Source of the DNA: Spirosoma validum
GTDB taxonomy: Bacteria > Bacteroidota > Bacteroidia > Cytophagales > Spirosomataceae
Assembly (NCBI RefSeq): GCF_014699035.1
Contig: NZ_JACXAA010000007.1
Coordinates: 1 to 64,000 of the forward strand
DNA length: 64,000 bases
Reading direction: 5' to 3'
Made by a program: the position numbers and the translations under genes. Positions 1 to 8,744 of this stretch are shown piece after piece (within the stretch, counting starts at the first letter, position 1; every line of letters begins with the position of its first letter). The notes beneath the pieces were generated by a model, which saw only the letters and a program-made list of their open reading frames with translations, was not told where the DNA came from and searched no databases.

Positions 1-69
<69 letters not shown>

Positions 70-240
70 AATAATTGTGAGACCAGATAAATCCAATCTC
101 GATGTTGTTCAACCGGTGATCGAAATCACAAAGTTGAGTCTTTTGTTGTGCTGCCCGTTTGTCAAAGAACTTGGCGCCTGACCCGTTGGTCGAAGCGTTG
201 TTGAGATCAGATGTTATTCGTCTCTCGTTGTTTGGGAGTG

Positions 241-270
241 CAAAGGTACACTTTATTTCCCACTTGTCAA
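241..270 (-). promoter_or_regulatory. rRNA operon promoter, proximal (P2)
   Basis: On the minus strand there is a TTG (bases 270-268), a 19-base spacer and TACCTTTG (bases 248-241), a full match to the Bacteroidota -33/-7 consensus. It points toward the 16S gene, with a leader of about 170 nucleotides. The bases after the -7 box (GCACTCCCAAA) closely resemble those after the distal promoter (GCAGTCCCAAA), as expected for duplicated rRNA promoters sharing an initiation region. Confidence 0.85.
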
Positions 271-381
271 GTAAAAGCTGAAAATATTTTTGGGTATTGA
301 TTGTCAGCTTGTTACTCGTAATCTACTGATAGTCAAGCGGCTGCTCTTTGTATCAGCCCTGTTTCTTTCGATTTGGGACTG

Positions 382-412
382 CAAAGGTATGGCTTCGAAT
401 CGCTTTTGTCAA
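382..412 (-). promoter_or_regulatory. rRNA operon promoter, distal (P1)
   Basis: On the minus strand there is a TTG (bases 412-410), a 20-base spacer and TACCTTTG (bases 389-382), again a full -33/-7 match, followed by GCAGTCCCAAA. It lies about 140 bases upstream of the proximal promoter. Tandem promoters are common for rRNA operons. The 16S leader between 70 and 240 holds no reading frame and would contain the processing signals. Confidence 0.85.
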
Positions 413-432
413 GGGGCGGTCTCAAAATAATT

Positions 433-467
433 GGGGCTACTACCGAACATTATTTGGTAATAGCCCC
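433..467 (-). terminator. terminator downstream of tyrS
   Basis: A 12-base inverted repeat (433-444 and 456-467, GGGGCTAcTACC against GGTAaTAGCCCC) with an 11-base loop lies 30 bases past the tyrS stop on the minus strand and is followed by an A/T-rich tail. It separates tyrS from the rRNA promoters just downstream. Confidence 0.7.
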
Positions 468-497
468 ACCATCAGTCATTTAACGTCTAAACTATTT

Positions 498-1799
498 TTA
501 AACTTTTTTCAAAAGATGGTTTTTCTTTCCTTTGGATACCAGTAAATACCGGTTCTGAAGCCATTCTAAATCAACTGGTGCCGTAGGATCAGCTACTTTT
601 AGTTTATTAATACTTACCGCATTTTGTATAATGGCCCGTCGAGCTTCGCCTTTAGAAGAATACACCTCACCCCGGCTGGCAACCGATAGAAGATCAGTTA
701 TATCTTTACTGTTCGCTAGTTCCTCTTCAGAAACTTCAGTTTGAGGAACCCCCTCAAAGATGACATCAAATTCATCGACCTGAATTGACCGCAGTGTATC
801 AAGTGTTGCTTTACCGAAAAGAACTTCTGAGGCTTTCACGGCCAAATTATAACCAGCCTGCGAATGAACACGTATCGTTACATCTTCTGCAATGGCTTTT
901 TGTAAAATTCGCAAGTGAGGAGCTTCATTATGTTGACGCTCTAGCTCTTTAATTTCCTGTTGAGATAGAAGGGTAAACACACGAATAAATCGTGGACAAT
1001 CGGCATCCGTACTGTTAAGCCAGAATTGATAAAACTGGTAAGGGGATGTCATGCCGGGATCAAGCCACACGTTCCCGCCCGCCGATTTACCGAATTTTGT
1101 TCCGTCAGCTTTTGTAATCAACGGAGTGGTTAGAGCAAACGCCTGGTGTTCTTCCGAACGGTCGGTCCCTGCGCCTTCCTTACGCCGGATTAGCTCGGTA
1201 CCTGTTGTAATGTTCCCCCATTGATCCGACCCACCCATTTGCAATCGGACACCTTTATGTTTGTAAAGCCAGTAGAAGTCGTAGCCCTGCAATAGTTGGT
1301 AAGAGAATTCCATAAACGATAGACCGGTCTCCAGTCGCTTTTTTACGGAATCTTTGGCAACCATGTAATTGACTGTAATATGCTGGCCTGCTTCCCGCAA
1401 AAAATCCAGGAACGATATTCCTTTGAACCAATCATAATTATTGACCATTTCAGCGGCATTATCGCCGGAACTAAAGTTCAGAAAGCGCGCTAACTGAGCC
1501 CGAATACCTTCCTGATTGTGTCGTAACGTTTCTTCCGACAAATAATCTCGCTCGGTCGAACGGCCTGATGGGTCACCAATCATACCAGTAGCCCCACCGA
1601 CCAGCGCAAATGGTTTATGACCTGCACGCTGTAAATGCACTAACAGCATAATGGTGGCGAGGTTGCCAATGTGAAGCGAAGCTGCTGTCGGATCGAAGCC
1701 GATGTAGCCTGCCGTCATTTCCTTCTGGAGTTGTTCTTCGATACCGGGTGTCATGTCGTTCAACATACCACGCCAGCGGAGTTCTTCAATAAAATTCAT
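498..1799 (-). CDS. tyrS: tyrosyl-tRNA synthetase
   Basis: This class I aminoacyl-tRNA synthetase charges tRNA-Tyr with tyrosine in the cytoplasm. The 433-residue length is normal for bacterial TyrRS. The Rossmann domain shows the HIGH-type motif HIGN at about residues 43-46 after GYIGFDPTA, the tyrosine-binding [10 protein letters not shown] at about 187-196, and the KMSKS-type KFGKS at 235-239. The last 80 or so residues form an S4-like RNA-binding domain ([10 protein letters not shown]). The ATG at 1799 gives the normal N-terminus [11 protein letters not shown]. The gene reads toward the rRNA operon on the same strand and ends in its own hairpin, so it is probably a single transcription unit. 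Confidence 0.97.
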   Translation of the reverse strand: MNFIEELRWRGMLNDMTPGIEEQLQKEMTAGYIGFDPTAASLHIGNLATIMLLVHLQRAGHKPFALVGGATGMIGDPSGRSTERDYLSEETLRHNQEGIRAQLARFLNFSSGDNAAEMVNNYDWFKGISFLDFLREAGQHITVNYMVAKDSVKKRLETGLSFMEFSYQLLQGYDFYWLYKHKGVRLQMGGSDQWGNITTGTELIRRKEGAGTDRSEEHQAFALTTPLITKADGTKFGKSAGGNVWLDPGMTSPYQFYQFWLNSTDADCPRFIRVFTLLSQQEIKELERQHNEAPHLRILQKAIAEDVTIRVHSQAGYNLAVKASEVLFGKATLDTLRSIQVDEFDVIFEGVPQTEVSEEELANSKDITDLLSVASRGEVYSSKGEARRAIIQNAVSINKLKVADPTAPVDLEWLQNRYLLVSKGKKNHLLKKV

Positions 1800-1893
1800 A
1801 GTAGGGGAAGAAAGAAAGGGAGGGTCGAGAGAAAAAAATACAACTATATAGGCTTATTTCCGTAGCCCTATTCACCCTCTCCTCCTTTTTTTG

Positions 1894-1901
1894 CAAAAGT
1901 A
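1894..1901 (-). promoter_or_regulatory. possible -7 box for tyrS
   Basis: TACTTTTG on the minus strand matches the TAnnTTTG box and lies about 95 bases before the tyrS start, directly past the queA stop. No TTG is found at the right distance upstream, so only the -7 half is supported. The gap between queA and tyrS (1800-1906) holds nothing else. Confidence 0.35.
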
Positions 1902-1906
1902 GTGGT

Positions 1907-3124
1907 TTATGGCAAAAGCAGCGATGAATCGCCATAACTCAGAAAACGATAGTGGTGTTGAAGCGCTTCCGTATAGACTCGTTTCCAATCTTTACCGATG
2001 AGGGCGGTAATAAGCAAAATTAACGTTGAACCGGGTTGATGAAAATTGGTGATGATACCTTTACATACATTGAACTGGTAACCAGGGGTAATGTATATGC
2101 TTGTATGCGCTACAATTGACGTTTGTTTTATACCAGTCAAATACTGCAAAACGGCACGTAGCGAATCAATGACCGGTGGCTTCTGCTCGGCTGGAATTTG
2201 GTAAGCGTAATATTGATCGAGTTGAAACGGGTCTGAATCGTTACGTATTATTTTAACGCCCATCCAATATAAGCTTTCCAAAGCGCGGACAGATGTTGTA
2301 CCAACCGCAATAACATTGGCTGACTGCCTGATAAGATTCTGTAGATTTTCCTGCGTATAGACGACCTGCTCCGTATGCATATAATGCTGGCGAACATCGT
2401 CGGTTTTAATGGGCTGGAAGGTTCCGGCTCCAACGTGAAGGGTCAGATAATCGTAGGCGATGTTCCGTTCTGAGAGCGAATCGAACACAGCTGGCGTAAA
2501 ATGCAACCCGGCCGTTGGTGCCGCTACAGCTCCCTCCTGCTTCGAGTAAACAGTTTGGTACGTATTCCGGTCAGCGTCGGTGGCGCTACGTTTCAGGTAA
2601 GGCGGCAAGGGAATTTCGCCAGCGTACTGAATAATTTGGGCAAAAGTTAAATCAGTTGGGGCCCAGCTAAGCTTAACGATTGACTGATCATAGTCGTGCC
2701 AGGATGCCGATAGCGTTACGTTGCCAATCATTGTTGAGAACGTAGTGTTCAATGTTTCTGTTGGTTTCCAGCGCTTACGGTTGCCAATCATACCTTGCCA
2801 GATAGCCGATCCCGTAGCTTCCATTGTCTGACTAATGGGTAGGTCATTTGGAAAAGGATTGAGCAGAAACAACTCGATCACAGCCCCGGTTGGCTTGGTA
2901 AAATGCAGACGCGCCGGAATGACCTTTGTGTTGTTAAAAACTAAGAAACTACCCTCAGGTAGTAGATTCGGTAAGTTCGAAAAGGTTTCGTGGCTAATCT
3001 GTCCACTTCGATAAACGAGCAGTTTCGATGCGTCGCGCGGAGATAACGGAAACCGCGCGATACGGTCATCAGGCAAATCATATTGAAACTGGCTCAGCAA
3101 AAATTCATGCGTTTCAGTCATCAT
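1907..3124 (-). CDS. queA: S-adenosylmethionine:tRNA ribosyltransferase-isomerase
   Basis: QueA transfers and isomerises the ribosyl group of S-adenosylmethionine onto 7-aminomethyl-7-deazaguanine in tRNA, giving epoxyqueuosine in the queuosine pathway. Family hallmarks are clear: N-terminal FDLP-like YDLPDDRIA, then the LVFNNTKVIPARL segment, the GAVAAPTAGLHFT block near the middle, TLHVGAGTFQPI, and the C-terminal NFHQPGSTLILLITAL. At 405 residues it is somewhat longer than E. coli QueA (about 355), with extra sequence in the middle as often seen in Bacteroidota. The start overlaps the end of the upstream membrane-protein gene by 11 bases, so the two are probably translated from one message. 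Confidence 0.95.
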   Translation of the reverse strand: MMTETHEFLLSQFQYDLPDDRIARFPLSPRDASKLLVYRSGQISHETFSNLPNLLPEGSFLVFNNTKVIPARLHFTKPTGAVIELFLLNPFPNDLPISQTMEATGSAIWQGMIGNRKRWKPTETLNTTFSTMIGNVTLSASWHDYDQSIVKLSWAPTDLTFAQIIQYAGEIPLPPYLKRSATDADRNTYQTVYSKQEGAVAAPTAGLHFTPAVFDSLSERNIAYDYLTLHVGAGTFQPIKTDDVRQHYMHTEQVVYTQENLQNLIRQSANVIAVGTTSVRALESLYWMGVKIIRNDSDPFQLDQYYAYQIPAEQKPPVIDSLRAVLQYLTGIKQTSIVAHTSIYITPGYQFNVCKGIITNFHQPGSTLILLITALIGKDWKRVYTEALQHHYRFLSYGDSSLLLP

Positions 3125-3623
3125 CCCCGGGTTTCATGAACAAACGTACTGGTAGCCCAACCAGCACAGCGACCAGAATAGCCGTACTTACGGGCAGTAA
3201 CCAGGCATAGTCATACGGCTGCATGGACCGATCTCCACGATTTAATAAGGATAGCACAAACAATCCGAGGGCCAGCACCGTATTTATAGATGCGGTAAGT
3301 GCATAAAACCAGTTCCTGAAAATCTCGTTTAACTGCGGGCGATGTGATACCCAAACCGCCTGATTCGGAATAGGAATCTGAGCTGTGGGCAAACGCAGAA
3401 AAAGCTTACTGATGGCATTGATTAGAGTAATATTGATGAGAAAAATGGCTACAGCAACGTAAAAAATCGCTTCCCGATTAATGGTTTGAATGGGCTGTTT
3501 TAATTCATTGAAGCGAACGGCAACATTTTCAGGATACGAAATATAACTGCTGAACAATGCGAACAATAATCCGAGAATGGACAAAATACGCCACGTACGG
3601 ACAAAAAAAGTACCTGCTTTCAT
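3114..3623 (-). CDS. four-helix membrane protein of unknown function
   Basis: A 169-residue protein with four clear hydrophobic segments: about residues 12-28, 50-68, 107-125 and 139-160. This suggests a small inner-membrane protein with both ends in the cytoplasm. The basic N-terminus (FFVRTWR) and the acidic tail (KPGDDD) are the only other features. The pattern resembles small DUF4293-type Bacteroidota membrane proteins, but that assignment is from memory and not certain. The gene is first in a two-gene unit with queA, overlapping it by 11 bases, and a TACCTTTG box lies about 97 bases upstream. No enzymatic motif is visible. Confidence 0.75.
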   Translation of the reverse strand: MKAGTFFVRTWRILSILGLLFALFSSYISYPENVAVRFNELKQPIQTINREAIFYVAVAIFLINITLINAISKLFLRLPTAQIPIPNQAVWVSHRPQLNEIFRNWFYALTASINTVLALGLFVLSLLNRGDRSMQPYDYAWLLPVSTAILVAVLVGLPVRLFMKPGDDD

Positions 3624-3719
3624 TTGGTCAATGACCGGGTCGCCGGTGCGATAAATAAACGAATGAGTGACTGACTCAATAACTCAACCAGCTCAAGGTC
3701 ATTCATTAGAAGTAGGGCG

Positions 3720-3727
3720 CAAAGGTA
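3720..3727 (-). promoter_or_regulatory. -7 box for the membrane protein/queA unit
   Basis: TACCTTTG followed by GC on the minus strand is a perfect -7 box. The -33 region reads TTTC rather than TTTG at a suitable distance. It sits between divergent genes and points to the membrane-protein gene. Confidence 0.6.
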
Positions 3728-3788
3728 CGGCTCGAATGGGTGAAATCCGTTAGCTTATTCAATTGTTACAGATTTTGATTCAGAGATT

Positions 3789-4340
3789 ATGAAGATTTAC
3801 ACAAAAACGGGCGATAAAGGGCAAACAGCACTGATTGGTGGGCGTCGGGTTAGTAAAGCAGATCTGCGAATTGATGCTTATGGAACCGTCGACGAGTTGA
3901 ATTCATGGATTGGTTTATTACGTGATCAACCCCTGTACACTGAAACCAAAGACCTGTTACAGGAAATTCAGGATCGGTTGTTTACGATTGGAACCGAGTT
4001 GGCTATGGACCCAGAAAAAACCCCCAATCGATCAATGCCAGCCATTGTACCCAATGACGTTACGTTGCTGGAACAGGCCATGGATACGATGGATGCAGAA
4101 TTACCTCAGTTAAGGGCGTTTATACTGCCGGGTGGTCATGAAGCCGTATCCTTCTGCCATCTGGCGCGTACGGTATGCCGCCGAGCTGAACGACTCGTAA
4201 CGGCACTCAATGACGAATCGCCCGTGGATGAGCTGGTGTTACAATATCTGAATCGACTGTCGGATTATTTATTCGTTTTAAGCCGCAAAATGGCGCAGGA
4301 TTTAAACGTAACGGAAGTCGTTTGGAAGCCAAGGACCTGA
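3789..4340 (+). CDS. ATP:cob(I)alamin adenosyltransferase, PduO type
   Basis: This enzyme transfers the adenosyl group of ATP to cob(I)alamin to make coenzyme B12. The N-terminal signature KIYTKTGDKGQTAL with GGRRVSK, then the YGTVDELNSWIG block and the C-terminal LNRLSDYLFVLSR helix, are diagnostic of the PduO/MMAB family of five-helix-bundle proteins. The length of 183 residues is normal. It stands alone between the divergent queA operon and ilvE. Spirosoma-type bacteria would use it to supply adenosylcobalamin to enzymes such as methylmalonyl-CoA mutase, none of which is in this window. Confidence 0.93.
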   Translation: MKIYTKTGDKGQTALIGGRRVSKADLRIDAYGTVDELNSWIGLLRDQPLYTETKDLLQEIQDRLFTIGTELAMDPEKTPNRSMPAIVPNDVTLLEQAMDTMDAELPQLRAFILPGGHEAVSFCHLARTVCRRAERLVTALNDESPVDELVLQYLNRLSDYLFVLSRKMAQDLNVTEVVWKPRT

Positions 4341-4354
4341 CCGTTTAAAAAAAA

Positions 4355-4399
4355 GTTGTCAAGACAACTAAATTTACTCAACCTATTTTTTTAGCTTTG
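4355..4399 (+). promoter_or_regulatory. ilvE promoter region with a 14-base palindrome
   Basis: TAGCTTTG (4392-4399) is a good -7 box 47 bases before the ilvE start. Just upstream lies the perfect palindrome GTTGTCAAGACAAC (4355-4368), centred about 30 bases before the -7 box, where a repressor or activator dimer could bind. No TTG at the standard -33 distance is present. The palindrome could alternatively be the remains of a terminator for the upstream gene, but it lacks a T-run. Confidence 0.45.
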
Positions 4400-4446
4400 C
4401 CGCAGCCTATTGATAAAGAGGCTAAACTTATTAACCACAAGCTGTT

Positions 4447-5517
4447 ATGACGACGGACGTCTTGCAAATTGAATTGCGGAAAGCGGAACGCTCCCGCCTT
4501 CAAGAGGTAGATTTTAATCATCTGCCTTTCGGAAAACATTTCTCGGACCACATGTTCGTGGCCGATTTCGTAGACGGTCAGTGGCAGAATCAACTGATTG
4601 TGCCGTTTGACAATTTTACCCTAAGCCCTGCTCTGTCGTCGCTACACTATGGTCAGTCTATTTTTGAAGGCCTAAAAGCCTACAAAAGCGAAGAAGGTAA
4701 AGTTTTGATGTTCCGGCCTTACGCCAACTTCGAGCGTATGAACGAATCTGCCCGACGAATGTGCATGGCCACCTTGCCCGAAGAGGTGTTCATGGGCGGT
4801 CTGGAAGCCTTGCTACGGGTGGATGCCGACTGGGTGCCCAACACGCCCGATAGTTCGTTGTACATCCGGCCGTTTATGTTTGCAACCGATACGTTCCTGG
4901 GTGTAGCGCCATCGAAGACGTACCGTTTCTGCATTTTCACCGGACCGGTTGGCGCGTATTATACAAACCCACCGAAACTGAAGGTTGAAACCGAGTATAT
5001 CCGCTCGGCACCAGGGGGCGTAGGTTACGCTAAATGTGCGGGTAACTATGCCGGTTCAATGTATCCAACTCTGCTGGCGCAGCAACAGGGCTACGATCAG
5101 TTGATCTGGACCGATGCTCGTGAGCATAAGTACATTGAGGAATCGGGTACGATGAACATCATGTTTATGATCGATGGCAAATTAGTGACGCCTGCTACGT
5201 CGGATTCGATTCTTAAAGGGGTTACACGCGATTCGATTTTGCAGATTGCCCGTAGTTGGGGAATCACGGTTGAAGAACGGCTGGTTTCCATTGAAGAGGT
5301 GATCAGTAGCATTGAAACGGGTCGCCTGACGGAAGCTTTTGGGGCAGGAACAGCCGTTGGCGCGTCGCCTTACTCGCTTATTGGCTACAATGGTCAAGAC
5401 TATATGCTACCCGAATTCTCTCCGGAAAACTCGTTTGCCGCTCGGGTGAAGGATTATTTAACCGATCTACGGACTGGTAAGATCACCGATGAGTTCGGCT
5501 GGATGCAGACGATCTAA
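4447..5517 (+). CDS. ilvE: branched-chain amino acid aminotransferase
   Basis: A class IV PLP-dependent aminotransferase that interconverts leucine, isoleucine and valine with their keto acids, using 2-oxoglutarate/glutamate. The 356-residue length and the motifs fit the long (type II) branched-chain form: LHYGQSIFEGLKAY near residues 67-80, RPYANFERMNESARRM, the catalytic lysine K196 in GYAKCAGNYAGS, and the C-terminal EAFGAGTAVGASP. The ATG at 4447 gives the expected MTTDVLQIEL start. It is a single-gene unit ending at a strong hairpin. The upstream palindrome is a possible control site. Confidence 0.95.
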   Translation: MTTDVLQIELRKAERSRLQEVDFNHLPFGKHFSDHMFVADFVDGQWQNQLIVPFDNFTLSPALSSLHYGQSIFEGLKAYKSEEGKVLMFRPYANFERMNESARRMCMATLPEEVFMGGLEALLRVDADWVPNTPDSSLYIRPFMFATDTFLGVAPSKTYRFCIFTGPVGAYYTNPPKLKVETEYIRSAPGGVGYAKCAGNYAGSMYPTLLAQQQGYDQLIWTDAREHKYIEESGTMNIMFMIDGKLVTPATSDSILKGVTRDSILQIARSWGITVEERLVSIEEVISSIETGRLTEAFGAGTAVGASPYSLIGYNGQDYMLPEFSPENSFAARVKDYLTDLRTGKITDEFGWMQTI

Positions 5518-5530
5518 GTCGATTCGTAAT

Positions 5531-5574
5531 CCAAAAATAAAGCCCCAATCGAACGGTTGGGGCTTTATTTTTGG
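5531..5574. terminator. bidirectional terminator between ilvE and the lipoprotein gene
   Basis: A perfect 18-base inverted repeat (5531-5548 and 5557-5574) with an 8-base loop, GC-rich inside and with A- and T-rich flanks on both sides, lies between convergent genes. It should stop transcription from both directions. Confidence 0.9.
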
Positions 5575-5591
5575 GTATGACTGAGACAGTT

Positions 5592-6170
5592 TTATTTCGC
5601 GGATGCTGTTGTTACACCGCCCGATGGCGAAATTTTAATTTTCAGCCCAAAATCTTTTCCCTTCGATACGTCTTTTAACGTAACCGTTTCACCTTTTGAT
5701 CCCTTCCAGACAGTTTCGTCGCCGGTAGTCTTGGGTGTACCGTACCGAGCGGTGAAATAAGGCGTCAATTCTTTCTGATAATCAGTAACCGATTGCCGAC
5801 TGATCAGGAATAAGTCGACCTCAATGGCTGAGACTTTTTGATTCGTCTGGTAATAAAGCATATCCGCCGTTTCGAGGTTTTCGAACTCGATTGTATAGCC
5901 GACGTGCGAGGCATCGCTCTCAAACGCTTCCCCTTTTTCAGTGGTTTTTACTTTAGCGAAATCGTCGCCAAGGTTAATGCCCCGCCAATCACTAGTTGTT
6001 GTTAGCCCGAGTCCAGCCAGGCGACTGGTTATTTGTACGTCGGATGAACCTGCCTGAACCGACGTCGCTACGGAGTCATTGGGTTGGCTATCGGTTTGTT
6101 GTCGGCTCCGACAGGCCTGCTGATATTGAAAAAACGTAATGATTATGACTAGTAGACCAATTTGTCGCAT
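5592..6170 (-). CDS. probable lipoprotein of unknown function
   Basis: A 192-residue protein. The N-terminus has a short hydrophobic stretch (IGLLVIIITFF) followed by a cysteine in YQQAC, a plausible but atypical lipobox. A low-complexity Ser/Gln/Thr linker follows, which is usual after Bacteroidota lipoprotein signals. The rest is soluble, with a tail rich in Gly, Lys and Ser. I do not recognise a family. A central segment about a residue count from tyrosine-rich strands (LYYQTNQKVSAIEVDLF) suggests a small beta-rich fold. The gene stands alone with a good -7 box 25 bases upstream. Confidence 0.75.
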   Translation of the reverse strand: MRQIGLLVIIITFFQYQQACRSRQQTDSQPNDSVATSVQAGSSDVQITSRLAGLGLTTTSDWRGINLGDDFAKVKTTEKGEAFESDASHVGYTIEFENLETADMLYYQTNQKVSAIEVDLFLISRQSVTDYQKELTPYFTARYGTPKTTGDETVWKGSKGETVTLKDVSKGKDFGLKIKISPSGGVTTASAK

Positions 6171-6194
6171 ACACGCTGGGGTTGATTAGTAATA

Positions 6195-6202
6195 CAAAGG
6201 TA
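6195..6202 (-). promoter_or_regulatory. -7 box for the lipoprotein gene
   Basis: TACCTTTG on the minus strand is a perfect -7 box 25 bases before the start codon of the lipoprotein gene. The -33 element is not recognisable. Confidence 0.55.
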
Positions 6203-6660
6203 AACGAGTAGATGGGGAAGTTGTCCTCACTACCTACCTTCTCTTCATCTTTCACTTGAAATAAGGTTCGTTCAGATGCTGATAGACTGGCGAGACAACG
6301 TCCTGCCTGTCGGAAAACGTGCTCGCCAACTCTTCGCTCAAAACGACGGTGATCAGGCGCTTTCTCCATCGAAGCTGGCCATTCCAGCAAGTGTGAACGA
6401 TTGAATAAAGCCAGGGGAAAAGCTGGATCAATGCTCACACGTAACTCGACCAATTTCTAAGCAGGTACTTTTCACATATTGAGTAATCATTACATCGTTT
6501 CGTCTGGCCTTTTTGTCATTTGGCAACAATTGCTTCCCGGCAGAATAAATTGACGTTGTAGCTTTATTCCCAGGTTTCATACGTACAGGAAACCAGTTAG
6601 TTATTCAGGAGTGAGTGATTCACTACCACGTAAAAACTTCGGATAAATTTATTAGAAACA
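6203..6660. other. 458-base gap without a convincing gene
   Basis: An open minus-strand frame of 121 codons runs from 6453 into the lipoprotein gene, but it crosses that gene's promoter and start in another frame and its product shows no domain or signal. The remainder is A/T-rich near the start of the alpha/beta hydrolase and holds no clear -33/-7 pair, repeat or hairpin. Confidence 0.5.
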
Positions 6661-7512
6661 ATGACCAAAACAGGTAACGTCAGCATTCAGGGGTTTACAC
6701 TAAGATACCGCATTGAAGGAGAAGGGATACCGACTGTAGTGATTGGCGATTCGGTCTATTACCCAAAAATATTTTCCGGTATTATTCGGCAGTATTTACA
6801 GCTTATTTTCATCGACCACAGAGGGTTTGTTCCTCCCCCACCCGATCATCTGAAAAACGATGATGTTTCCCTGAATGTGTTGCTGGATGACATCGAGCTA
6901 ATTCGTAAGACTCTGAATCTGAATTGCTTTATAATTTTAGGTCATTCCGGTCATGCGTTTATGGCGCTTGAGTACGCCAAAAAATACCCGCAGTACGTAT
7001 CTCATGTCGTGATGATCGGAGCAAGTCCAGACTACAGTGCCGCAACCGCTCAGGCCCGAATGGATTATTTTGAGAAAGACGCTACGTTAGAGCGGAAAGC
7101 CGCTTTCCAACGTAATATGGCTCAACTGCCAGCGAAAATTGAAGCCGATCCCGAACGGCGGTTTGTGCACATGTGCGTATGTGCCGGACCGATTAGTTGG
7201 TACGATCACACGTTCGATGCGACACCTTTGTGGGAAGGGGTATACACGAATATGCAGATTCTCGATCATGTCTGGGGCGTGGTTTTTCGTGATATTGATA
7301 TAACACAGAATCTGGATTCGTTCGACCGACCCGTTTTCTTAGCCCTTGGCAAATATGATTATTTAACGGGTTTACCGTTTCTGTGGGATCAAATCAAAAC
7401 GCAGTTTAACGATCTGACCATTCAGGTTTTTAATAAGAGTGCCCACACGCCCCAGTTCGAAGAGCCTGACTTATTCAATCAGGCATTAATCAACTGGATT
7501 CACCAGCACTGA
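6661..7512 (+). CDS. alpha/beta hydrolase
   Basis: A 283-residue cytoplasmic alpha/beta hydrolase without a signal peptide. The fold is visible in order: an N-terminal strand pair, the oxyanion-region loop IDHRGF, the nucleophile elbow GHSGHA (serine at about residue 100), a cap region, the acid in LGKYDYLTG and the catalytic histidine in SAHTPQFEEP near the C-terminus. The HTPQFEEP end is like proline iminopeptidases and related small-molecule hydrolases, but the substrate cannot be read from sequence. It is a single gene, convergent with the broken S41 protease gene downstream. Confidence 0.85.
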   Translation: MTKTGNVSIQGFTLRYRIEGEGIPTVVIGDSVYYPKIFSGIIRQYLQLIFIDHRGFVPPPPDHLKNDDVSLNVLLDDIELIRKTLNLNCFIILGHSGHAFMALEYAKKYPQYVSHVVMIGASPDYSAATAQARMDYFEKDATLERKAAFQRNMAQLPAKIEADPERRFVHMCVCAGPISWYDHTFDATPLWEGVYTNMQILDHVWGVVFRDIDITQNLDSFDRPVFLALGKYDYLTGLPFLWDQIKTQFNDLTIQVFNKSAHTPQFEEPDLFNQALINWIHQH

Positions 7513-7537
7513 GCCACTAAAAATCTTCGCATTTTGG

Positions 7538-8407
7538 TTATTTAGCCTCTAATTTTTGATAGTAATTCTGCACAAACCCCACCCAGTCTTTTTCAGTCGA
7601 CGGGATCGGTACGTCCGGTGCAAAACCTACGTTGTCGATGCGGTACTGACGAACCCAGCCATTACGTCCCCATGGCGTGGCCAGATTAAATGTACCGTCG
7701 CATAGGTCGAAGTTCTGATCACTTCCGTAATCCATCACACCATACGTATTGGTGCCGAACAATGTCACTTTTTTGCTTTGTTTGCCCTCAAAAACGAAGT
7801 ACTCGGTTGAGCTGCCACAGCCTTTATTCGTAAGCAAAGCAACCCGTTTCGGATTAGCGGCTGGGTCGGCGTCGGAGGTTCGGGTTAAGTCGTCACCCTC
7901 GCGTACCAGTTCTCCCGGTTTGGCCTGCATCTGACGCAACAGTTGTTTAGCCCGCTGATAAAAAAAGGCATTGGTAATGGTATCTTTCTGATAGGCTTTC
8001 AGTTCTTTCTCCGTCGCCCGGATTCGTTCTGGACTCGACCGGTAATCCCAGGCGGGATAGATAATCGGATTGGTATAAATGAGTTTGACCATCTCTTCGG
8101 ATGTACTGGCATTTCCTCCACCATTGCCCCGAACATCAAAAATCAGATTGGGCGTTTTAGCAATCAGACTGGCGTTGGCACGTAGTAGACTGTCCAATTT
8201 GTCAACTTCGCGTTGATTGAAAACAGCCAGTTTAACATACACGTAGTCAGCATTTAGCGGTTTAACTTCAACCAGGTCTGTACGATCTTTGAGCGCATCG
8301 GCGGTCGTTCGTGAACCATACTTTTGCCAGATAACAAACACGTGACTGTCCTTAAAGAAGTCGGTATATGACTTCAAAATAGTATGGCAGGCCGCCTGTG
8401 TATTCGC
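7538..8407 (-). pseudogene. S41-type peptidase, main C-terminal part of a broken gene
   Basis: This frame carries the catalytic half of an S41 (tail-specific, Ctp-like) protease: FFKDSHVFV, LIFDVRGNGGGNASTSEEM and the nucleophile region LTNKGCGSSTEYFVF, where S41 enzymes have a serine before the conserved E. It is open only from just after a TAG at 8408-8410 and the only starts are poor (TTG at 8377). The upstream frame (8412-8672) carries the signal peptide and the family's N-terminal helices, and ends at a TAA at 8412-8414. Joined, the two give a normal secreted S41 protein. Because the two stops overlap in different frames, a single base change cannot restore the reading frame. Confidence 0.75.
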
Positions 8408-8411
8408 CTAC

Positions 8412-8672
8412 TTAGCCCGATTTTTGTACGGATTGCACCAGACGATCATACTGCGCCTGCGTTTTCGGAGTCACTTTGTCGTTGAAGCCTGCATAGATTC
8501 GACTGACTTTATCAATGGTTTGTTCAAGAGCAGATGAACAGCTACACTCGTTTGACAACCGTAAGCGCTGTTCTTTATCACGTTGAGCCACTGAAAAACT
8601 GGCCATTAGCCAGCAATACATAGCAAAAGCAAAACGTATTGTCCGAAACATAATGGGGGAAACTTTAGGCAA
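8412..8672 (-). pseudogene. S41-type peptidase, N-terminal part of the broken gene
   Basis: This 86-codon frame encodes a Sec signal peptide (hydrophobic FAFAMYCWLMASFSVAQ ending in an A-Q cleavage site) and the start of the mature protein, with CSCSSALEQTIDKVSRIYAGF. This cysteine-plus-helix segment is usual at the N-terminus of secreted Bacteroidota S41-like proteins. It stops at TAA 8412-8414, a few residues before the part that continues in the next frame. The alternative, a separate small secreted protein, is less likely given how well the two halves fit together. Confidence 0.65.
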
Positions 8673-8744
8673 CTAAACCTATACTAAAGTTTATTTATCA
8701 AAGCAAATCCATAATCGTTTCTAACGGTATACGTTGACTTTTAC

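Noticed and set aside
348..545. Open frame across the rRNA promoter region (plus strand)
   Set aside because: It crosses both the -33/-7 boxes and the terminator and has no protein-like features.
6088..6453. 121-codon minus-strand frame upstream of the lipoprotein gene
   Set aside because: It overlaps that gene's promoter and start in another frame and has no recognisable domain.
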